Source: Anaeramoeba flamelloides
Taxonomy: Eukaryota > Metamonada > Anaeramoebidae
Direction: 5' to 3'
Assembly: GCA_027625915.1 (NCBI GenBank)
Contig: JANTQA010000015.1
Location: 558,001-622,000, forward strand
DNA: 64,000 nt
The translations under genes were made by a program, and so were the position numbers. Below are positions 49,500 to 63,359 of the stretch, piece by piece; within the stretch, counting starts at the first letter, position 1, and every line of letters starts with the position of its first letter. The notes under the pieces are model-generated. The model worked only from the letters and a program-made list of their open reading frames with translations, searched no databases and had not been told where the DNA came from.

Positions 49500-51157
49500 T
49501 ATTGTAAAAATTCGTTCTAAGAGAAACTATATATATACAAAAAAAATAAATTGCCACACAAAAAAAATCAAATATCTTAGATATTTATTAATGGGTTTTA
49601 TGTTTAAAAATCAAATATAGTAAAAAACATCTGACAAGTCACTACGGAGTACTTCAATGGTGGAAAAATATAAAGAAAAATAAAAAATCAAACAAAACAA
49701 ATCATAATTTTTTTTTAAGAATTAATCAAACTTCAATTTAATACCAAATTTTTCAAATGATCGAATTTCCTAAATAAATATACCAATAGATATTTAAAAG
49801 CTGATATTTTTTATAAGATTTATTTAAAATGATCATCTATTTTTAGGATCAAATAATTTGATGATTTTTCTTTTTTATACATTCACTTAATAATATGGTT
49901 CTTGGAATTTAAGTGTCTAATAATATTTTTCCAAATTTTTCAGTAAAAATACAAAAAAAACACTATTTGATGTGAATTCAAGAATATTTTGAAGAATATT
50001 GCGTTGCAATACAAAAATAGTTGGATTAAATAAGTTAACACTAATTATATAAATTGTAAGCTTAATACTTTAAAATAATTCTTTGATTTTAACTTTCCAA
50101 CTTACTTTCATTCCACAAAAATATGAAACCTTAAAAGAATATGGGAATAAGATTTAATAGTAAATTAAAAAACCACGGCACCTTGAAGTTGGAAAAAATA
50201 CAAGTAAAAATCTGAGAACTAAAGTACCAAACCCACTATGAAAGATATTTTTAGAAAAGAATTATTGTTTAATAAAGTTTGAATCCATTTATTATATTTT
50301 TGAAAAAATATCAACTTCCAACATATTTTCTGATTATTTCAAAAAACATTATTTTCTTTGAAAGAAGAAAGAAATATTATTGTTGGACCTGGAAGTGTGC
50401 AGAAAAATATATTTTAAAATTGAAACCACTAGTTTTAAAATAACTGGGTAGAAAAATCTATAATTACAATAAAATTATCATAATTATTTTAAACTTGAAC
50501 AAATTATAATTACTATATTTAACCAAGGTTTTAATAATTTTTTCTTTTATTTTTCACAAAAAAGTTGAGAAAATACACTAAATAATCACAATTATAAATG
50601 TTGAATGTTATAAAAAATAGATTTTTTTTTAATTTTGGAGATCAATAAAAATTCCAATGCATTTACTCCAATTATGGTAATATTAAACAAAATATCTTTT
50701 TTTATTTTTTTACACAAAATGATTTTCAATATAAAATCAATTAGTAAATACCAATACTTTGTTTGGAAAAGGATTTTTTTAAAATTGGAAGATTAGTAGT
50801 TATGAAATAATTTTTGATAAAAAGTTATTATTATTATATTGAGATAACCAGATATTTTAATTTCCTAGTACCAAAATTTGGGTAAATGTATGACACATCT
50901 TTAAATATCTCTATAATAATAACGACTCTGTTTTTTATAACATTCAATATTTATACTTGTGATTAAGACAAAAATTTTTCCAAAAATATTTTTATAAAAC
51001 TTGAAGTTTCAACTTAAAATATAAAGAAGGTATTTTAGAATTTAATTATTTTAAAAAAAAAAAGTTAATAAAATGATCTTAATTCTTTATATCAATTAAC
51101 AATTATTAAAAGATAAAAGTTACCAATAAGCTTTTACAATTATTTATCATTTTTTTA

Positions 51158-51357
51158 CAGTCAGTTCCACTTTTCAGGCACAAACTTTTAACGAAATTGA
51201 AGGTACAAAAAAAAAGTTTTAAATTAAGGCACAAAATTCAGATTCTAGTAAAATAAATTGTAAAATAAAAAAATTTCAAATTTTGTGCCTGAATTTGAGA
51301 TTTTTTTTGTGCCTTAAATTTTGTTTGAAGTTTGTGTCTTAAAAGCGGAACTGACTG
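51158..51357. mobile_element. foldback MITE, family A, copy 4
   Basis: 200 bp flanked by TA (51156-51157, 51358-51359). Both tips are intact: CAGTCAGTTCCAC at the left and its complement at the right. This is the best reference for the family's true ends. Confidence 0.85.
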
Positions 51358-51739
51358 TAAAGATTTTCAAAAAAAAAATAATTATGGGTTTTTGTTATAT
51401 TTTGGAAAATTCTCAAAAATCTAAAAATACTTTACAATTATTTAATCACTTAAAACACCTTTTGAAGAACTCTAAAGAAACATAAGGTTCAAAGATAAAT
51501 ATTTATCGTAAAATAACAATTTTACCTTTAGATAAAATATTATTTTTGAATTTTCTACGATAAACGTTCTGAATAAATTTTGACACTTGAAGTATAATTC
51601 AGTATGTTAGTTACTTTAGAGGGTAGTTTTTTTATGTATGAAGGTGGAAATTTTTAGAAATGATAGTTGAACTTGATTATTCTAGACAAAACAAATTTCT
51701 GTTCTGTGATGTAAAGTTAAATAATGTTTGGTCAAGTTG

Positions 51740-52345
51740 GCCTTAAGCAGGGCAGTTTATGCTATTTCCAATAAAGTGGGGCAAATTTATTTTAAAATAT
51801 ATCTTTTAAACTAAATTTTAATTAAAAGTATCTAAAGATCCACAATATTTAATTGTCTTTTATTGATTCTTGATAATTATTCAATTTTTTTCTTAGTATT
51901 GTATTAAATAAATTATAGATATTAAATTTTCCTATCTCAATTTTATCTGATAGTTTTTAGGAGCTGAAAAATGGTATTTATATTATTTTTTTTTTGATTG
52001 AAAAAACTGTTTTCATAACTTATTTAAACTCAACAAATTTTCAAATAGAATTAAAAAAAAATAACTACATTTTATTGTTTAAAAAAACATTTGATTCTTT
52101 CTACATTTTATTTATCTTATTGAAATTGTAGGTACATTGTTTTCACCAAAAAAAGTGCTACATATTTTTTTTTTTTTTGGAAATATTTTGATCCAACATA
52201 TTTTGATATAAATATCTTATACATTTAAAAAATCATAATTAATATTAAAATTAATTTGGAAATGTCTATTAATGAATAATTTCACTAAAAAGGATGATTT
52301 TTTATGAAATGTAAAAAAAATTCCGCACTTTTTTTGAAATACCTT
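51740..52345. repeat. dispersed repeat H, copy 2
   Basis: Reverse-complement partner of 22690-23510. Near 51830 it lacks the MITE that splits copy 1, so it preserves the empty site. Non-coding and AT-rich. Confidence 0.6.
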
Positions 52346-53344
52346 ATGTGTAAACATGATTGGAAATTACTTTGTTATTTTCAGTTCTTCTTTAAGATAG
52401 AAAGAAATATATACTCAAATTTATTAGCAATGTTACATAATTGGAAATTGTAATTGTAAAGACTTTTTCTTTCATTTTTTAACACCATTCCGAAATGATC
52501 AGAAATGTCACAGTCATCTAAGATACCAATTCTTTTCACAAAAAATGAGTTGAATACTTTTCATTAAAAATTGTAATTTTCATATTCTTGTTTTTATAAT
52601 TAAAAAAAAATCTTTTAATTTTAAATTCCAATTTAAATATTGAATCATGGTTTTAATGGTACTAGCATTCATTAAAAGTTGTTCAAAAAGTTTTTTTTGT
52701 TGTGAAAAAACATTGTTGAATTTTTTCGATCTATATGTATTTTCAGGAATATTTGATAGATAGATAATTATCTATAATTTTAAAAAAATTAAGAAATGTT
52801 ATCAAATAGTTAATTTATCGAATAAAGGTTTGTTTTTTATATTCCAAAAAATTGAAAAAAACCAATTCATTCCTTTTTCATTTAAATTTCAAAAAAATTA
52901 ATCAATTATTGAAAATAAAAGAAAAGGTTCATTTTTATATAGTCTTCGAGGATTTAATATTTGATTTATTTTGATTGTATTTTTAAAATAAGATTAAATT
53001 TCCAAAGGTTATTTCTTTATTTTAACTCTTATGAAATAACTAAAGGTGAGATTTTATTAATAATTAAATACTTTGGTAATTTTTTCTTTTTCTTGTCAAT
53101 AATCCAAAAATTAAATATAAAACGGATGAGTTCTTTTGATAGAAAATTTAAAGGGGGAAATCAAATTCTTTTCAAAATGAAAAAACATTTATCAAAAGTC
53201 GATAAAGGGGTTTGTTTATCTGATTTATTTGTGTTTTGAAAAAATAAAGGCCCGTTACATTTGTCAACCAAAAATACATAAGACATATAGCCCAATTACG
53301 GTTTAGATTCCTTGAAAACTTGAAAAAAAATATCTTATATCAGG

Positions 53345-53430
53345 TGTAAGGCCATGTTATGTTTGTTCTTACCAATGGATTTTAAACTTGGTATTAATTT
53401 TAATAATGGTTCAAAAAGGGAATTGTTAAC
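53345..53430 (+). repeat. dispersed repeat J, copy 3 (short)
   Basis: Shares CCATGTTATGTTTGTTCTTA, CTTGGTATTAATTTTAATAA and TGGTTCAAAA with copy 2. It falls inside a 63-codon frame that I regard as chance. Confidence 0.4.
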
Positions 53431-53874
53431 AATTTATACAAAGTACAAGAACGATTATCTAAGAACTAAATTAACAAGCCACGAGACCCAACACAAGATA
53501 ATAATTTTTGAACTTTTTGGGATGTTTAACCTTAAAAGTTTTTAGGGTTTTTATTCTATTTACAAGTTGGTATTTGAAATAAAAACTCATTTCTTTTGCG
53601 CCAAGGATTTTGTCTTTTAAGGAAAGTGATCTAAAGATTCGATTAATTTAATTCGAAATATTGGGTAACGAGTTTTGATAATTCGGCAATAATACCACAT
53701 AAATTTCAAAAATCAAATAATCAAACCGATATTTTTTTTGTAACGAAAGCAGTTTAGAGTATGTTTTGAAGAGGAAAATATTAGAAATAGAATTTTCTAT
53801 TTTGTTTAAAAATCATAAAGTATTTTTTTTATTTTTCTTTTTTTTTGGTTGAAAAACATTTTTTTCCACAAAAA

Positions 53875-55926
53875 ATGGGTCAAAAGTTTAGTGATAAAAA
53901 ACTTGAGAAACACATAAATTCAATAATTGGACAATGTATTACTTTTCAAAGGACTTGTTTCCCAAGCCAAGCAAAGGGAAGCACAGCTATTTGCAATACA
54001 CACAACGTAACCTTTTCAAAAATATTAGAGTGTAGCTCGCTGTCTGAGCTAAACAAGGTCAAGCTTGATCCAACTTTAGGCCCAGACCTAATTGAGTTTG
54101 TTGTTCAACTTGTTCTTCCAAAAACGAAACAAGACAAATCTATGCTAAGTAAAAAAGAAATAACTAACGAAAAACAAGAAAAAGAAATAGAAATCGAAAT
54201 ACAAATAGAAGAAGAAAAGAAAAAAGAGATGGACAAAAAAAAAGAAAATATAGTAGAACAAGAAAAAATAACAGAAGAAGAAAAAATAAAAGAAAAAGAA
54301 AAAATAAAAGAAAAAGAAAAAAAAACAGAAAAAGAAAAAGAGAACGAAATAAACAACAAAAAGAAAGCAAAAAAAGAAGCAAAACAAAAACGAGGAAAAC
54401 AAAATGATTTCTTCAAGATTTTTCAATATCCAACAAAGAAAAAACCAAAAAAAACCACAAAAACAGAAATTCTTCTTCAGCCACCAAAAAAAAACGAGAA
54501 CATTAACAACTATTTGACAAGCATGGTCCACAAATTAAAGCCCATCCAAAGCATTTTAAATTTACCAACCAAATGTTTCGCACTGAATGGAAAAGACTAC
54601 AGCGAAGGGCTGTTAATAATTAACCACTATTTACCACACTCGCTCCAGACGCTAATGGAATTTAGCCCGATCTTAATCCAAAAGCAACAAAACAAATTAT
54701 TTTTGATGTACCAACTAATGAGCAATATAAAGGCGTGCCACGAATTAGGAATAACTCATGGAAGATTAAGCCCCGAAAGGATTTTGATTAAAAATAACTT
54801 TAATCAAGGAACCAATTTATTTAAGATCAGTGGCTTGCAAATCAAATACAAGATCCCGTTTATTGACGAATACTATATCCCCACAAAGGAAATGATTTTC
54901 CAGCAATGGACTAATTACAAGATCTCAAATTTCCAATACATCAAATTTTTAAATGAACTAGCTGGGCACCGCAAAGGGGATCCAAACAACCATGTTGTTA
55001 TGCCATGGGTTATTGATTTCACAGAGGATCCGACAAAGAAATTAGATGTGTCTATAAGAGATTTATCAAAATCAAAATTTAGATTAAATAAAGGGGATGA
55101 AATGCTAGACATTACCTTTGAGTCAAACAAATGTATGGTCACAGATATTTTATCTGAAGTGAGTTATTATATTTATTTAGCCAGGGTGACACCAATTTAT
55201 TTATTACAAAAGTATGTGCGTAATATTTACAACCCTTTAGAATTCCCTATTAGCATCGAAAGAATTTATAAGGTTACACCAAATGAGTGCATTCCAGAAT
55301 TTTTTGAAAATCCTCAGGTTTTTAAATCAATCCACTCAGACATGCCTGATTTGAAATTCCCAGAGTGGGCTGAAGACGCTGAAGATTTTTGTAAAAAGCA
55401 TTTACAGGTATTAGAATCAGAACAAATTTCAAAGAATATACACCATTGGATCGATATTACCTTTGGGCATTGCCTTTCTGGCGAAGCAGCAGTAAAATCA
55501 AAAAATATCGTCAATTTGAAACATAACACTTTTAAAAATCATGGATTTGTTAAATTGTTCAAAAAGCCTCATCCAAAACGTGGAGAGCATTTTAAAAATA
55601 ATTTAATTTTAAAAGATATTAACAATAATGAGCTTTATAACCATAATTGCGATGATGATGAGAATGACTATACGATCACAAATCAAAACAAAAATAGTTC
55701 TAAAAATAAAAAAAATAATAATAATACTAATAATAATAATAAATTGCTCTCAATAAATAATAATGAAAAAAAACAAATAATGAATTTTTTAAATTTACCA
55801 AAGAAATTAAATTTTAATAATATAGTAAATAATAATTTTTTAACTGGTATGTGCTTTTACCGAGACGTTATTGATGAAAGATATTTTAATAATAACAGCA
55901 ACAAGAATAAGAGCAATACTACCAAT

Positions 55927-55963
<37 letters not shown>

Positions 55964-58900
55964 GTAATAATGCTAATAGCAATAATAACAAAAACAAAAA
56001 TAACAGCAACAATAATAATAACAATAACATCAACATCACCAGCAACAACATTAACAACAAAAACAACACTAAAAAAAAATTAACACTAGATTTAAAAAAA
56101 TCCATTGATATTTTTTCATTAGGTATTATTTGTACAGAATTATTTTTAGAAATTCCATTTTTTAATGAAAAAAATTATAAAAAATATTTAAAAGATAGAC
56201 AATTGCCAACTAAATTATTAAATCAATTAGCAAATCCAATTCAGGAAATTATTTCTTTAATGTTAAATCCCGATCCATATTTGAGACCAAATTTAAACGA
56301 ATTATTGAATAATTCGATTTTCCCAAGTTATTATAAATTTTTGAATAATTTTTTGCAAGAATATTCCATTTTGAATCGAAAGCAAAGATTTCAATTAACT
56401 TTAAAAAACATAAATAAAATTTTGGCAATGAATAACGAAACAATAGAAATAATCTTTCCATATTTGCTATATTTTTTTAAAGGCGATGATTCGCAAAATT
56501 ATATTATAAAATTATTTGATCCCATTGCGCTAAGACTGGGCAAAAAGAAAACTAAAGAAAAATTTTTACAATTTTTTAAAAATATATTCCAAACGCAAGA
56601 TCTTTTGATGAGTTCAATTGAAATATTAAAATATTCATTTCTTCAAGTTTTATTTCAAAGGTTGGGATTGGTATGCTTTTTGAATGAAATTGTACCGTTG
56701 ATGGTTGATTGCTTAAGAAATAAAAACACAATAATTAGTAATTTTATAAATAAAAGTTTGCTGCAATTATCAAAAATTCTTGATAACATTTTTTGGCTAT
56801 AAGTATTTAATAAAACTGATGGTATTTAATTTAGATAAGCCAAATTCTAATCAAATTTTAAATTGTTTGATTCAAATAATTAAATATAAAAAATATGACC
56901 ATAGATTAATTACCATTATTTTTAAAAACTTGATGCAATTGTTATCAAAAAATAAAAAAATTATCAAAATTAAAAGAGGATCACAATTTTTGCATAATTT
57001 TTTAGAATTTTGTTTATATTTTATCACCTTTGTCGATCATGGTTATTTAAATACAATTGTCATTGAAGAACAATTTTTTGAAATAATACAATTATTGAAT
57101 TGGGACATTTTTATTAAAAATCGTTTTTTTAAAATGTTGGGTCATGTTATAGTAATTATTAGTTCTTGTATCGAAAAAAAGCATGTGGTTAGCTTTATTT
57201 TACCTTATTTAACTAGCTTTTTCCAAGAGTTTACTTCAAAGATTTTACAGTTTGAATTAAATGAAAATTTAAATTCAATATTCCATGAGGATGATGACGT
57301 GGTTGATAATGAAAAGAAGGTGAATAACAATAACGATGGTCATCATAATAATAATAAGAATAAGAATAATAAAGGTAATAACAACAGCAATAATAATAAA
57401 AATGATAATAATGATGAAACAGATTTAAAATTAATAATCAAATCAAATCAAGAAATTATTTTTTTATTATTTTTTTACTTTAATGATTTACTTGGCCAAA
57501 AGGAATTTAAAGAAATATTAGTTTCCTATAATGAAATTGAACATTTTTTAAAACAGAATGAATTGTATATTGAAGATAATTTAAAAAATAAAACGGAGAC
57601 CATTTCAAAGGTAATTAAAGAGAAGAGTACAAATAAGAATTTAGAGTATACCATTGAGAATGAAAAAAAAATAATAATGCAATCTAAAAATAGTCATGGA
57701 AATGATAAAACAAATGATCCCTACAAAAATGAAAATAACAATAATGAAAATTTAAAGAAAGAAAAAGATAAAACAAAAAAGAAGGAAATTAATAAAGAGC
57801 TAGGCAATGAAAAGGAAAAAGAAAAGGAGAAGGGCGAAGGAAAGGGGAAAGATATATTGAAAAAAAGAAATGGCGATAAAAAGGAAATGGAAAAGGTGAA
57901 AGATAAAGTAAAAGAGAAGGATAAAGAGAAGGGGAAGGAAAAAGAGAAGGAGAAGGAACAGCAGAAAATTGTTGATAAAAATTTACAAAATGTTGAAAGC
58001 AAAAATAAAAATAGCGATTTATATTCTAATTGGGAAATCTTATTATTAACACAAGATCATTATAAAAATAACCAACAAAATTGGGTTGTTAAGGGTCAGT
58101 TGTTGAATGAGTTCAAGGGGCACGATTCACCAATAAAGGATATTTCAGTACACCCAAATGAATTAAATTATCTCTCTGCTAGTAAAGACGGCACTGTGAA
58201 AATGTGGGGAATTGACAAAATCAACCCATTATTGTCATTTAACAAATCCCATAAGCAAATAAACAGAATAGAATTTTTAGATTTAAAATCTGATTCAATT
58301 GCCATCTGTGATGACTCGATTAAAATCTATGATTCAGCAAATTTAAAAAATATACAAACATATCTCAATAGGAAATATTTTACTTTTAATTATTTGAAAA
58401 ACAAAGCTCTTTTAATTGCACCAACTGCTAATAATAAATTAAATGGTATAGATTTACGAATAAAAAAATCTATTTTTAATTGGTCGTTGACTGACAATTA
58501 TTCAAACCAATCGGTCAATGGTATATGTTCGGATAAATCGTCAAATTATGTTGCAACGGGGTTAGTGGATGGCAAAATAAATCTTATAGATACCAGGATG
58601 GGTACAGTGTTGTATAATTGGAAGACACCCGAGAACTTTTCCGTGAATCAGATTCAATTTTACGGAAATTCGAAAAATTTGCTTACTTGCTCGGATAAGG
58701 CAATTTTCCTATGGGACGTTCGTAATAAAAATTTGCCTAGCATCAATTTTTTCATGCCCTACCTGCTTGCAAGCTCTCGTAATTTTAGAGAAAATATCAA
58801 TTGCTTTGATATCCATAACTATGATTTATTGTTGATTTCTGGCCAAAAAATATTCCTTAGCTTTTTAAAAAATGATAACATTAATAACAATCTTGCAAAG

Positions 58901-59380
58901 AACAGTTTATATGACAACAATAACGGATTTGAGAATGTGGATGACAAGGTTGGCGAATACGTCGAAAGGAAAGTTATAAAAAGCATCTCCAATGAAAAAC
59001 TGATAAGCCAAAATTCTCCAAATAATGTTGATGGCGGCAATGATGCCTATAATAATGGGAATGGGAATAATGATGAGGTTAATACGACCAATCAAAAATT
59101 AGATAACAGTAAAAATTATGAAATTAGCCACCTAGCCCACATTGTCGGCGAAATACAAAATATCGCACCAATACGAACCATCATAAATAATGTGTACCAA
59201 GGCTTGGAAAGCTTTAATAGTACCTATTTGTCTTCAAACAAGCAGTATTCGGATAATCAATTGAATTTCTATACAAAAAAGACATCTTCTCTTGGGCAAT
59301 CAACAATAATTAAATTATTGAAAAATCATAAAGTTTTTCTTGTTGGTTCCGAAGATGGGTATATAAGAACTTATTATTAG
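53875..59380 (+). CDS. WDR81/GFS12-type pseudokinase-BEACH-WD40 protein, frame changed once
   Basis: WDR81 and its relatives (LvsG, plant GFS12) act on endosomes. The first ATG of the frame is at 53875; MGQKFS fits an N-myristoylation site. In order: a Lys/Glu coiled coil (about 92-175); a pseudokinase part with HGRLSPERIL, where the catalytic Asp is Arg and no DFG is seen (275-320); a BEACH domain (about 349-572: YIKFLNELAGH, RDLSKSKFRLNKGD, ECIPEFF, HHWIDITFGHCLSG); HGFVKLFKKPHPKRG as in WDR81; a poly-Asn spacer (582-732); the kinase C-lobe (DIFSLGIICTEL); HEAT-like helices; a second Lys/Glu stretch; and WD40 repeats (FKGHDSPIKDISVHP, SASKDGTVKMW, IFLWDVRNK). The first frame stops at 56802, while homology continues one frame over to 59380. 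This reflects either a 97-bp intron (56738-56834; 1802 residues) or one extra T in the run at 56789-56794 (1834 residues). Confidence 0.9.
55620..56080 (+). repeat. AAT/AAC repeats encoding poly-asparagine
   Basis: Trinucleotide-like AAT and AAC runs in the WDR81-type gene, including an almost pure AAT stretch near 55928-55970. They code for a linker of about 150 residues rich in Asn, between the BEACH domain and the second half of the pseudokinase. Such tracts are typical of AT-rich amoeba genomes. Confidence 0.8.
56738..56834 (+). other. frame change in the WDR81-type gene: candidate 97-bp intron or 1-base indel
   Basis: Donor ATTA|GTAATT and acceptor AATTTAG|AT remove 97 bases and shift to the downstream frame with an intact codon (A|AT, Asn). 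Its size is close to the 87-bp intron of neurofibromin. However, the stretch itself reads as a plausible HEAT helix pair (SLLQLSKIL, then YKYLIKLMVFNL) if one T of the T6 run at 56789-56794 is ignored. The second reading favours an extra base, an assembly error or +1 slippage. I slightly favour the indel. Confidence 0.5.
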
Positions 59381-60660
59381 TTTTTTTTTTTTTTATTCTT
59401 TTTAAATGTTAATTTAATAAAAATTTTGGGTTTTTTTTTCTTGGAAATTTCATTTTAAGATTATTTTTGTATAAAATTAGGAGATTTTCCGACAAAGAGT
59501 AATAAAATAAAAAGATAGTTAATTTATTCGAATATAAAATCAAGTTCAAAAAGAAATTTTACAAATTTGAATTGAAATAAAAGGATTTTAGCAACTTATT
59601 CTTTTTTCATTCTTTAAGCTGAAAGAAAAAAATTGTTAAGAAACGAATTTTTGTTTGGATATGTTAAGAAAAAATAATTTGTGATCTTTTTAATTTTTAC
59701 TTGCAAATAGGTGTTTATTCAATAAAATTATTTAGATTTTTTAATATCATTGTTTTAAAGCAAAATTTTCAAACTGATTAAAAATAAATCAATGGTGTTG
59801 ATAGATATTTGTGGTCGTTGGGATTTGAAAGGGGATATACTATCTACAAAAAAATAATTATTGTTTTGTGTAAATTTTTTTTTTTTGCAAAACTGGTTTA
59901 AATTGTTTATTGGTCAATAGTTTGTCAGTTAAATTGCCCTCGTTATTTTCTTTTCAATAGAAGAAAATAAAATGATAAAAATGAAAAATGAAAATTGATT
60001 TTGATAAAGTTTAAATATTGGAAATTATGAATTTGATAAGTTGGTAATCGGGAAATTGTTTTGGGATCCTAATTAAATCTTATCAAATTTTGATATATGA
60101 ACTATAATTATAAAAGAAAAATTATTAAAAAAATAAATTTAATTAAAATAAGTTTTGGTCATTTATTCAATAATGAAATTGATTTTATTAAAACGAAAAA
60201 AAAAAAAAAAGTCAATATTTTTATATATTCAAGTATTTATTTCATGTGGTTTTTGATTGGTAATGATTATGTTTTTTACTATGATTTTACCTAATTAAGT
60301 AAAAAAAAATATTAAATTCATATTACTATTATGAAAAAATGTGTTCGTAAACCTTTTTCTAATTTCCTATGGAGAAATGATAAAAATCTTATTTAAATTT
60401 TAAAAACAATGGAGAGAGTAAATTTCAAATAATACTAAAATTTAAAGTTTGTCAACTATTTTAATAATTTTTTAAAAAAATGGGTGCTCTCATTCTTGGA
60501 AATGTTTATAAAATCTTAAGTAGTTAGTATTTAATATAATTATAAAGTTTCTTGAAAGTTGGCTTAAATAATGATTTAATAAGATGAAGTCTTCAGAAAT
60601 TAATTTTTAAAATAAATAATAATTATCTCAAAAAAAAAAAAAAGAAAATGATAATTCGAA

Positions 60661-60683
60661 TATATATATATATATATATATAT
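60661..60683. repeat. TA dinucleotide microsatellite
   Basis: About 11 TA units without interruption. Confidence 0.9.
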
Positions 60684-61370
60684 TTGATAAATGTTTCCTA
60701 GTGTCTCTAGACAACTGGTGAATTTATTTTTATATGGTATAAGGGTCAATTTTTTTATCAAATAAAAAATGAAAATAAAATAAATAACAATAAATTTTTC
60801 AAAAACTTCATAACTTTATTGTTTAATTGTTTACTTATATAATAATTTCAATTTAAAAAAAAAAAGAAAATTTATTTTTTTTTAATAATATTTTCTGGGT
60901 ATTAGAATTTGGGATTTTCAATAAAATAATTTTTATATAATTAAATATTGGAATTTTGGTAAGTATGGTGCTACAAAATTTGATAAATTTATTTTCAATT
61001 AACTGGTATTTACCTTTTAATTTTGTATTCTTGTATGATTTTTTGTTTGATACATCTTTATTAATATGACTAAAGCCGTTTAAAAGATGATGTTTGAATT
61101 TCATTAAGTTATTGGTACTTTTAGAAATATAAGGTGCTTAATTAAATATATATAATTATTAGATCAGTATCTTCCACAGGTTCAATAAATAGAATAAATT
61201 GAAAACTGTTAAGTTGAATAGAAGTGAGAAAAGAATTAATATTTAGCCAGGAATAATAAAAATTATATGCAATATAAGTAACATTTTACAATTCAAAAAC
61301 TTCTGATTAGTGGTTTTTTTTTAATACTATAAGGGGAATAACAATTTTTAAAACCCTCTTATGTAGAAAT

Positions 61371-61372
<2 letters not shown>

Positions 61373-61401
<29 letters not shown>
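61373..61401. repeat. 29-base T homopolymer
   Basis: An unbroken T run followed by GGGGG. One of the two longest homopolymers in the window and a likely spot for length error in an assembly. Confidence 0.85.
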
Positions 61402-61531
61402 GGGGGTGTAAATAATTATTAAATTGCTTATAAAATGGATTTTAGTTTGATTTAACTTTGGTGTAATTATTTAAATAGAGTATGGATTTTTGTTATAAAA
61501 ATGATGTGTTTTTTTCCTAATAAATCCAAAT

Positions 61532-61722
61532 TCAAAAATTTGAACACATCGAAATTCCATTTTTGAAAAAATTCTCCTATTTAATTAATTCTAGAAGAAA
61601 TACTAGAAAAGAACCCTTCACCAATAGAAATGTTAACAATTTTTTATAAATTACAATATTCGCAAAACAATAAATAAATAATTATCAATACAAATAAATC
61701 AAGGGTGTGTTAAAAATTTTGG
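61532..61722. repeat. possible MITE, G-like terminal repeats
   Basis: CAAAAATTTGAACACATC at the left and GTGTGTTAAAAATTTTG at the right are imperfect complements, similar to the G1 pair at 17590-18125. About 190 bp, non-coding. Short arms make this uncertain. Confidence 0.35.
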
Positions 61723-62119
61723 AGAAGGGTTAAACAAAAAAATACATTAGTAAATATGTCGAAATTCTATTAGGAATATTGATCGATTAAATGGTTAAAT
61801 ACAGTTAATTAATTTTATTTGAGTTCTTCTATTTGGAACAACGCAACTTTAACCTAAAATCAATTGTTGAAAAAAAAAAATTTATCAAGCGAAACAAGTT
61901 AGGTTCTTCAAAAAATGAAATCAAAACAAAAAAATAAAAGATGAAAAAATGATTTTCATATTTTACAAAAATCAAAAGTATCTTCTAATTTGAATGAAAT
62001 TGTATTGTTGTGATTGTTTGAAACGTTTAAGCTATGTGGAAATTTTTTTAATTTTAGTTTAAAACTAATAAAACTGAAATAAAGAAAAAAAAATAAATAA
62101 AGATAAAAATTATTTCGGA

Positions 62120-62285
62120 TGTTTTCCTTGATTTAAAAGAATAGAGCAAAATATATTATATTGCCCTTATTCTGAAATTTTTTGGAAAGCTTATATGTGT
62201 GTCCTAGGTTTTCCTTGGTAAGCAAAATCAATCAAAATGCATGAATTTTACTCTATTCCTTTCAATTGTAGAAAACCTATCAGGG
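62120..62285. repeat. family C repeat, copy 7 (worn)
   Basis: It carries TTAAAAGAATAGAGCAAAAT, GTGTCCTAGGTTTTCC and TTTTACTCTATTCCTTTC in the family's order, without clear iterons. Confidence 0.45.
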
Positions 62286-62687
62286 AAAAGCAAAGAAAAA
62301 ATATTTTTTTCGAAGTTAAAAGAACAAATATTATTTTAGTAGTCAAAACAATTGGATCCCTTTTGAATGATATCCATTAAATAAAAAATGATTTTGAAAG
62401 AAAATAAAATAACCTCTAAACTCTATAAAGGACCAATTTTTCAAATTTTGTAAATTATTGAAAAAATTCGTTATGGAACTAAAAAAATTGATATTTCAAC
62501 TTGATTTGTAAAATATCTTTCCAAATAATTACTTGTATAAGATCTTTTATTAACTACTAAAATTTATTTTTAATCAAATTATTAAAAAAAAAAAAAATGA
62601 TGGTGATGGTAAATCATTTTTAAATGGTGTACTAAGTAGATAGTTAACAAGGATAAAATAAAACAAAATAAAAATCCATTATTACAT

Positions 62688-62689
<2 letters not shown>

Positions 62690-62718
<29 letters not shown>
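62690..62718. repeat. AT dinucleotide microsatellite
   Basis: About 14 uninterrupted AT units. Confidence 0.9.
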
Positions 62719-62721
<3 letters not shown>

Positions 62722-63332
62722 TGTATAACCAAAAGATGGTATTACTCTTAACCAAAATGAAATTGTGAATTCTGTGACAACTGTTTAAAATTTTTTTTTT
62801 TTTTTGGGGGGGGGTTCACTTTAAATAATATTGATTTTCTATTCCAGTATGAACTTTTTAGAATTTTCAAAAAGGAAAAATGACAACTATTAATAAATTT
62901 AGATTTATAAGTGTATATGTTAGTATTTTTTAGGTATCTTGGTTTCTGATTAATTGGATCATTGAATTATTATTTTTTTATCCAAAAAGGAGGATTTAAT
63001 AAATATGAGAGTCGATTGTATATAAGATAAAATATATTTACAAATTAATTAAAAAACGGAAATTAAAATAATTATTCGATTATTCAAGAAAAAAATATTA
63101 AAAAAATTATTTCTTGATCTTATTTATAATATTTGATACAATGAATTCTTCTTTACTGGTTTTTATTTTAATTCTGCATGGAAATACTTTTATTTGTGAT
63201 TTTTTTTAATTAATGTAAATTACTTTCCTATTTTCGGAAATAATTTTCAAGATGAATCAGAAATTACAATTTTCAGTTAGTTTGCTAATTGAAATTTGGT
63301 TAAAGAGAATAGAATGTTTTTTGAAGGTAAAT

Positions 63333-63359
63333 TTATATATATATATATATATATATATA
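63333..63359. repeat. AT dinucleotide microsatellite
   Basis: About 13 uninterrupted AT units. Confidence 0.9.

Larger units (their letters stand above)
47216..53874. other. gene-free region between neurofibromin and the WDR81-type gene (divergent promoters)
   Basis: Both flanking genes start here and point away from each other, so both promoters lie in this 6.7 kb. No shared motif is evident. Repeats listed separately are J2, MITE A3, MITE A4, H2 and J3. Short frames at 47263-47568 (minus) and 52961-53545 (plus) have no recognisable features. 49700-51100 is plain AT-rich DNA. Confidence 0.6.
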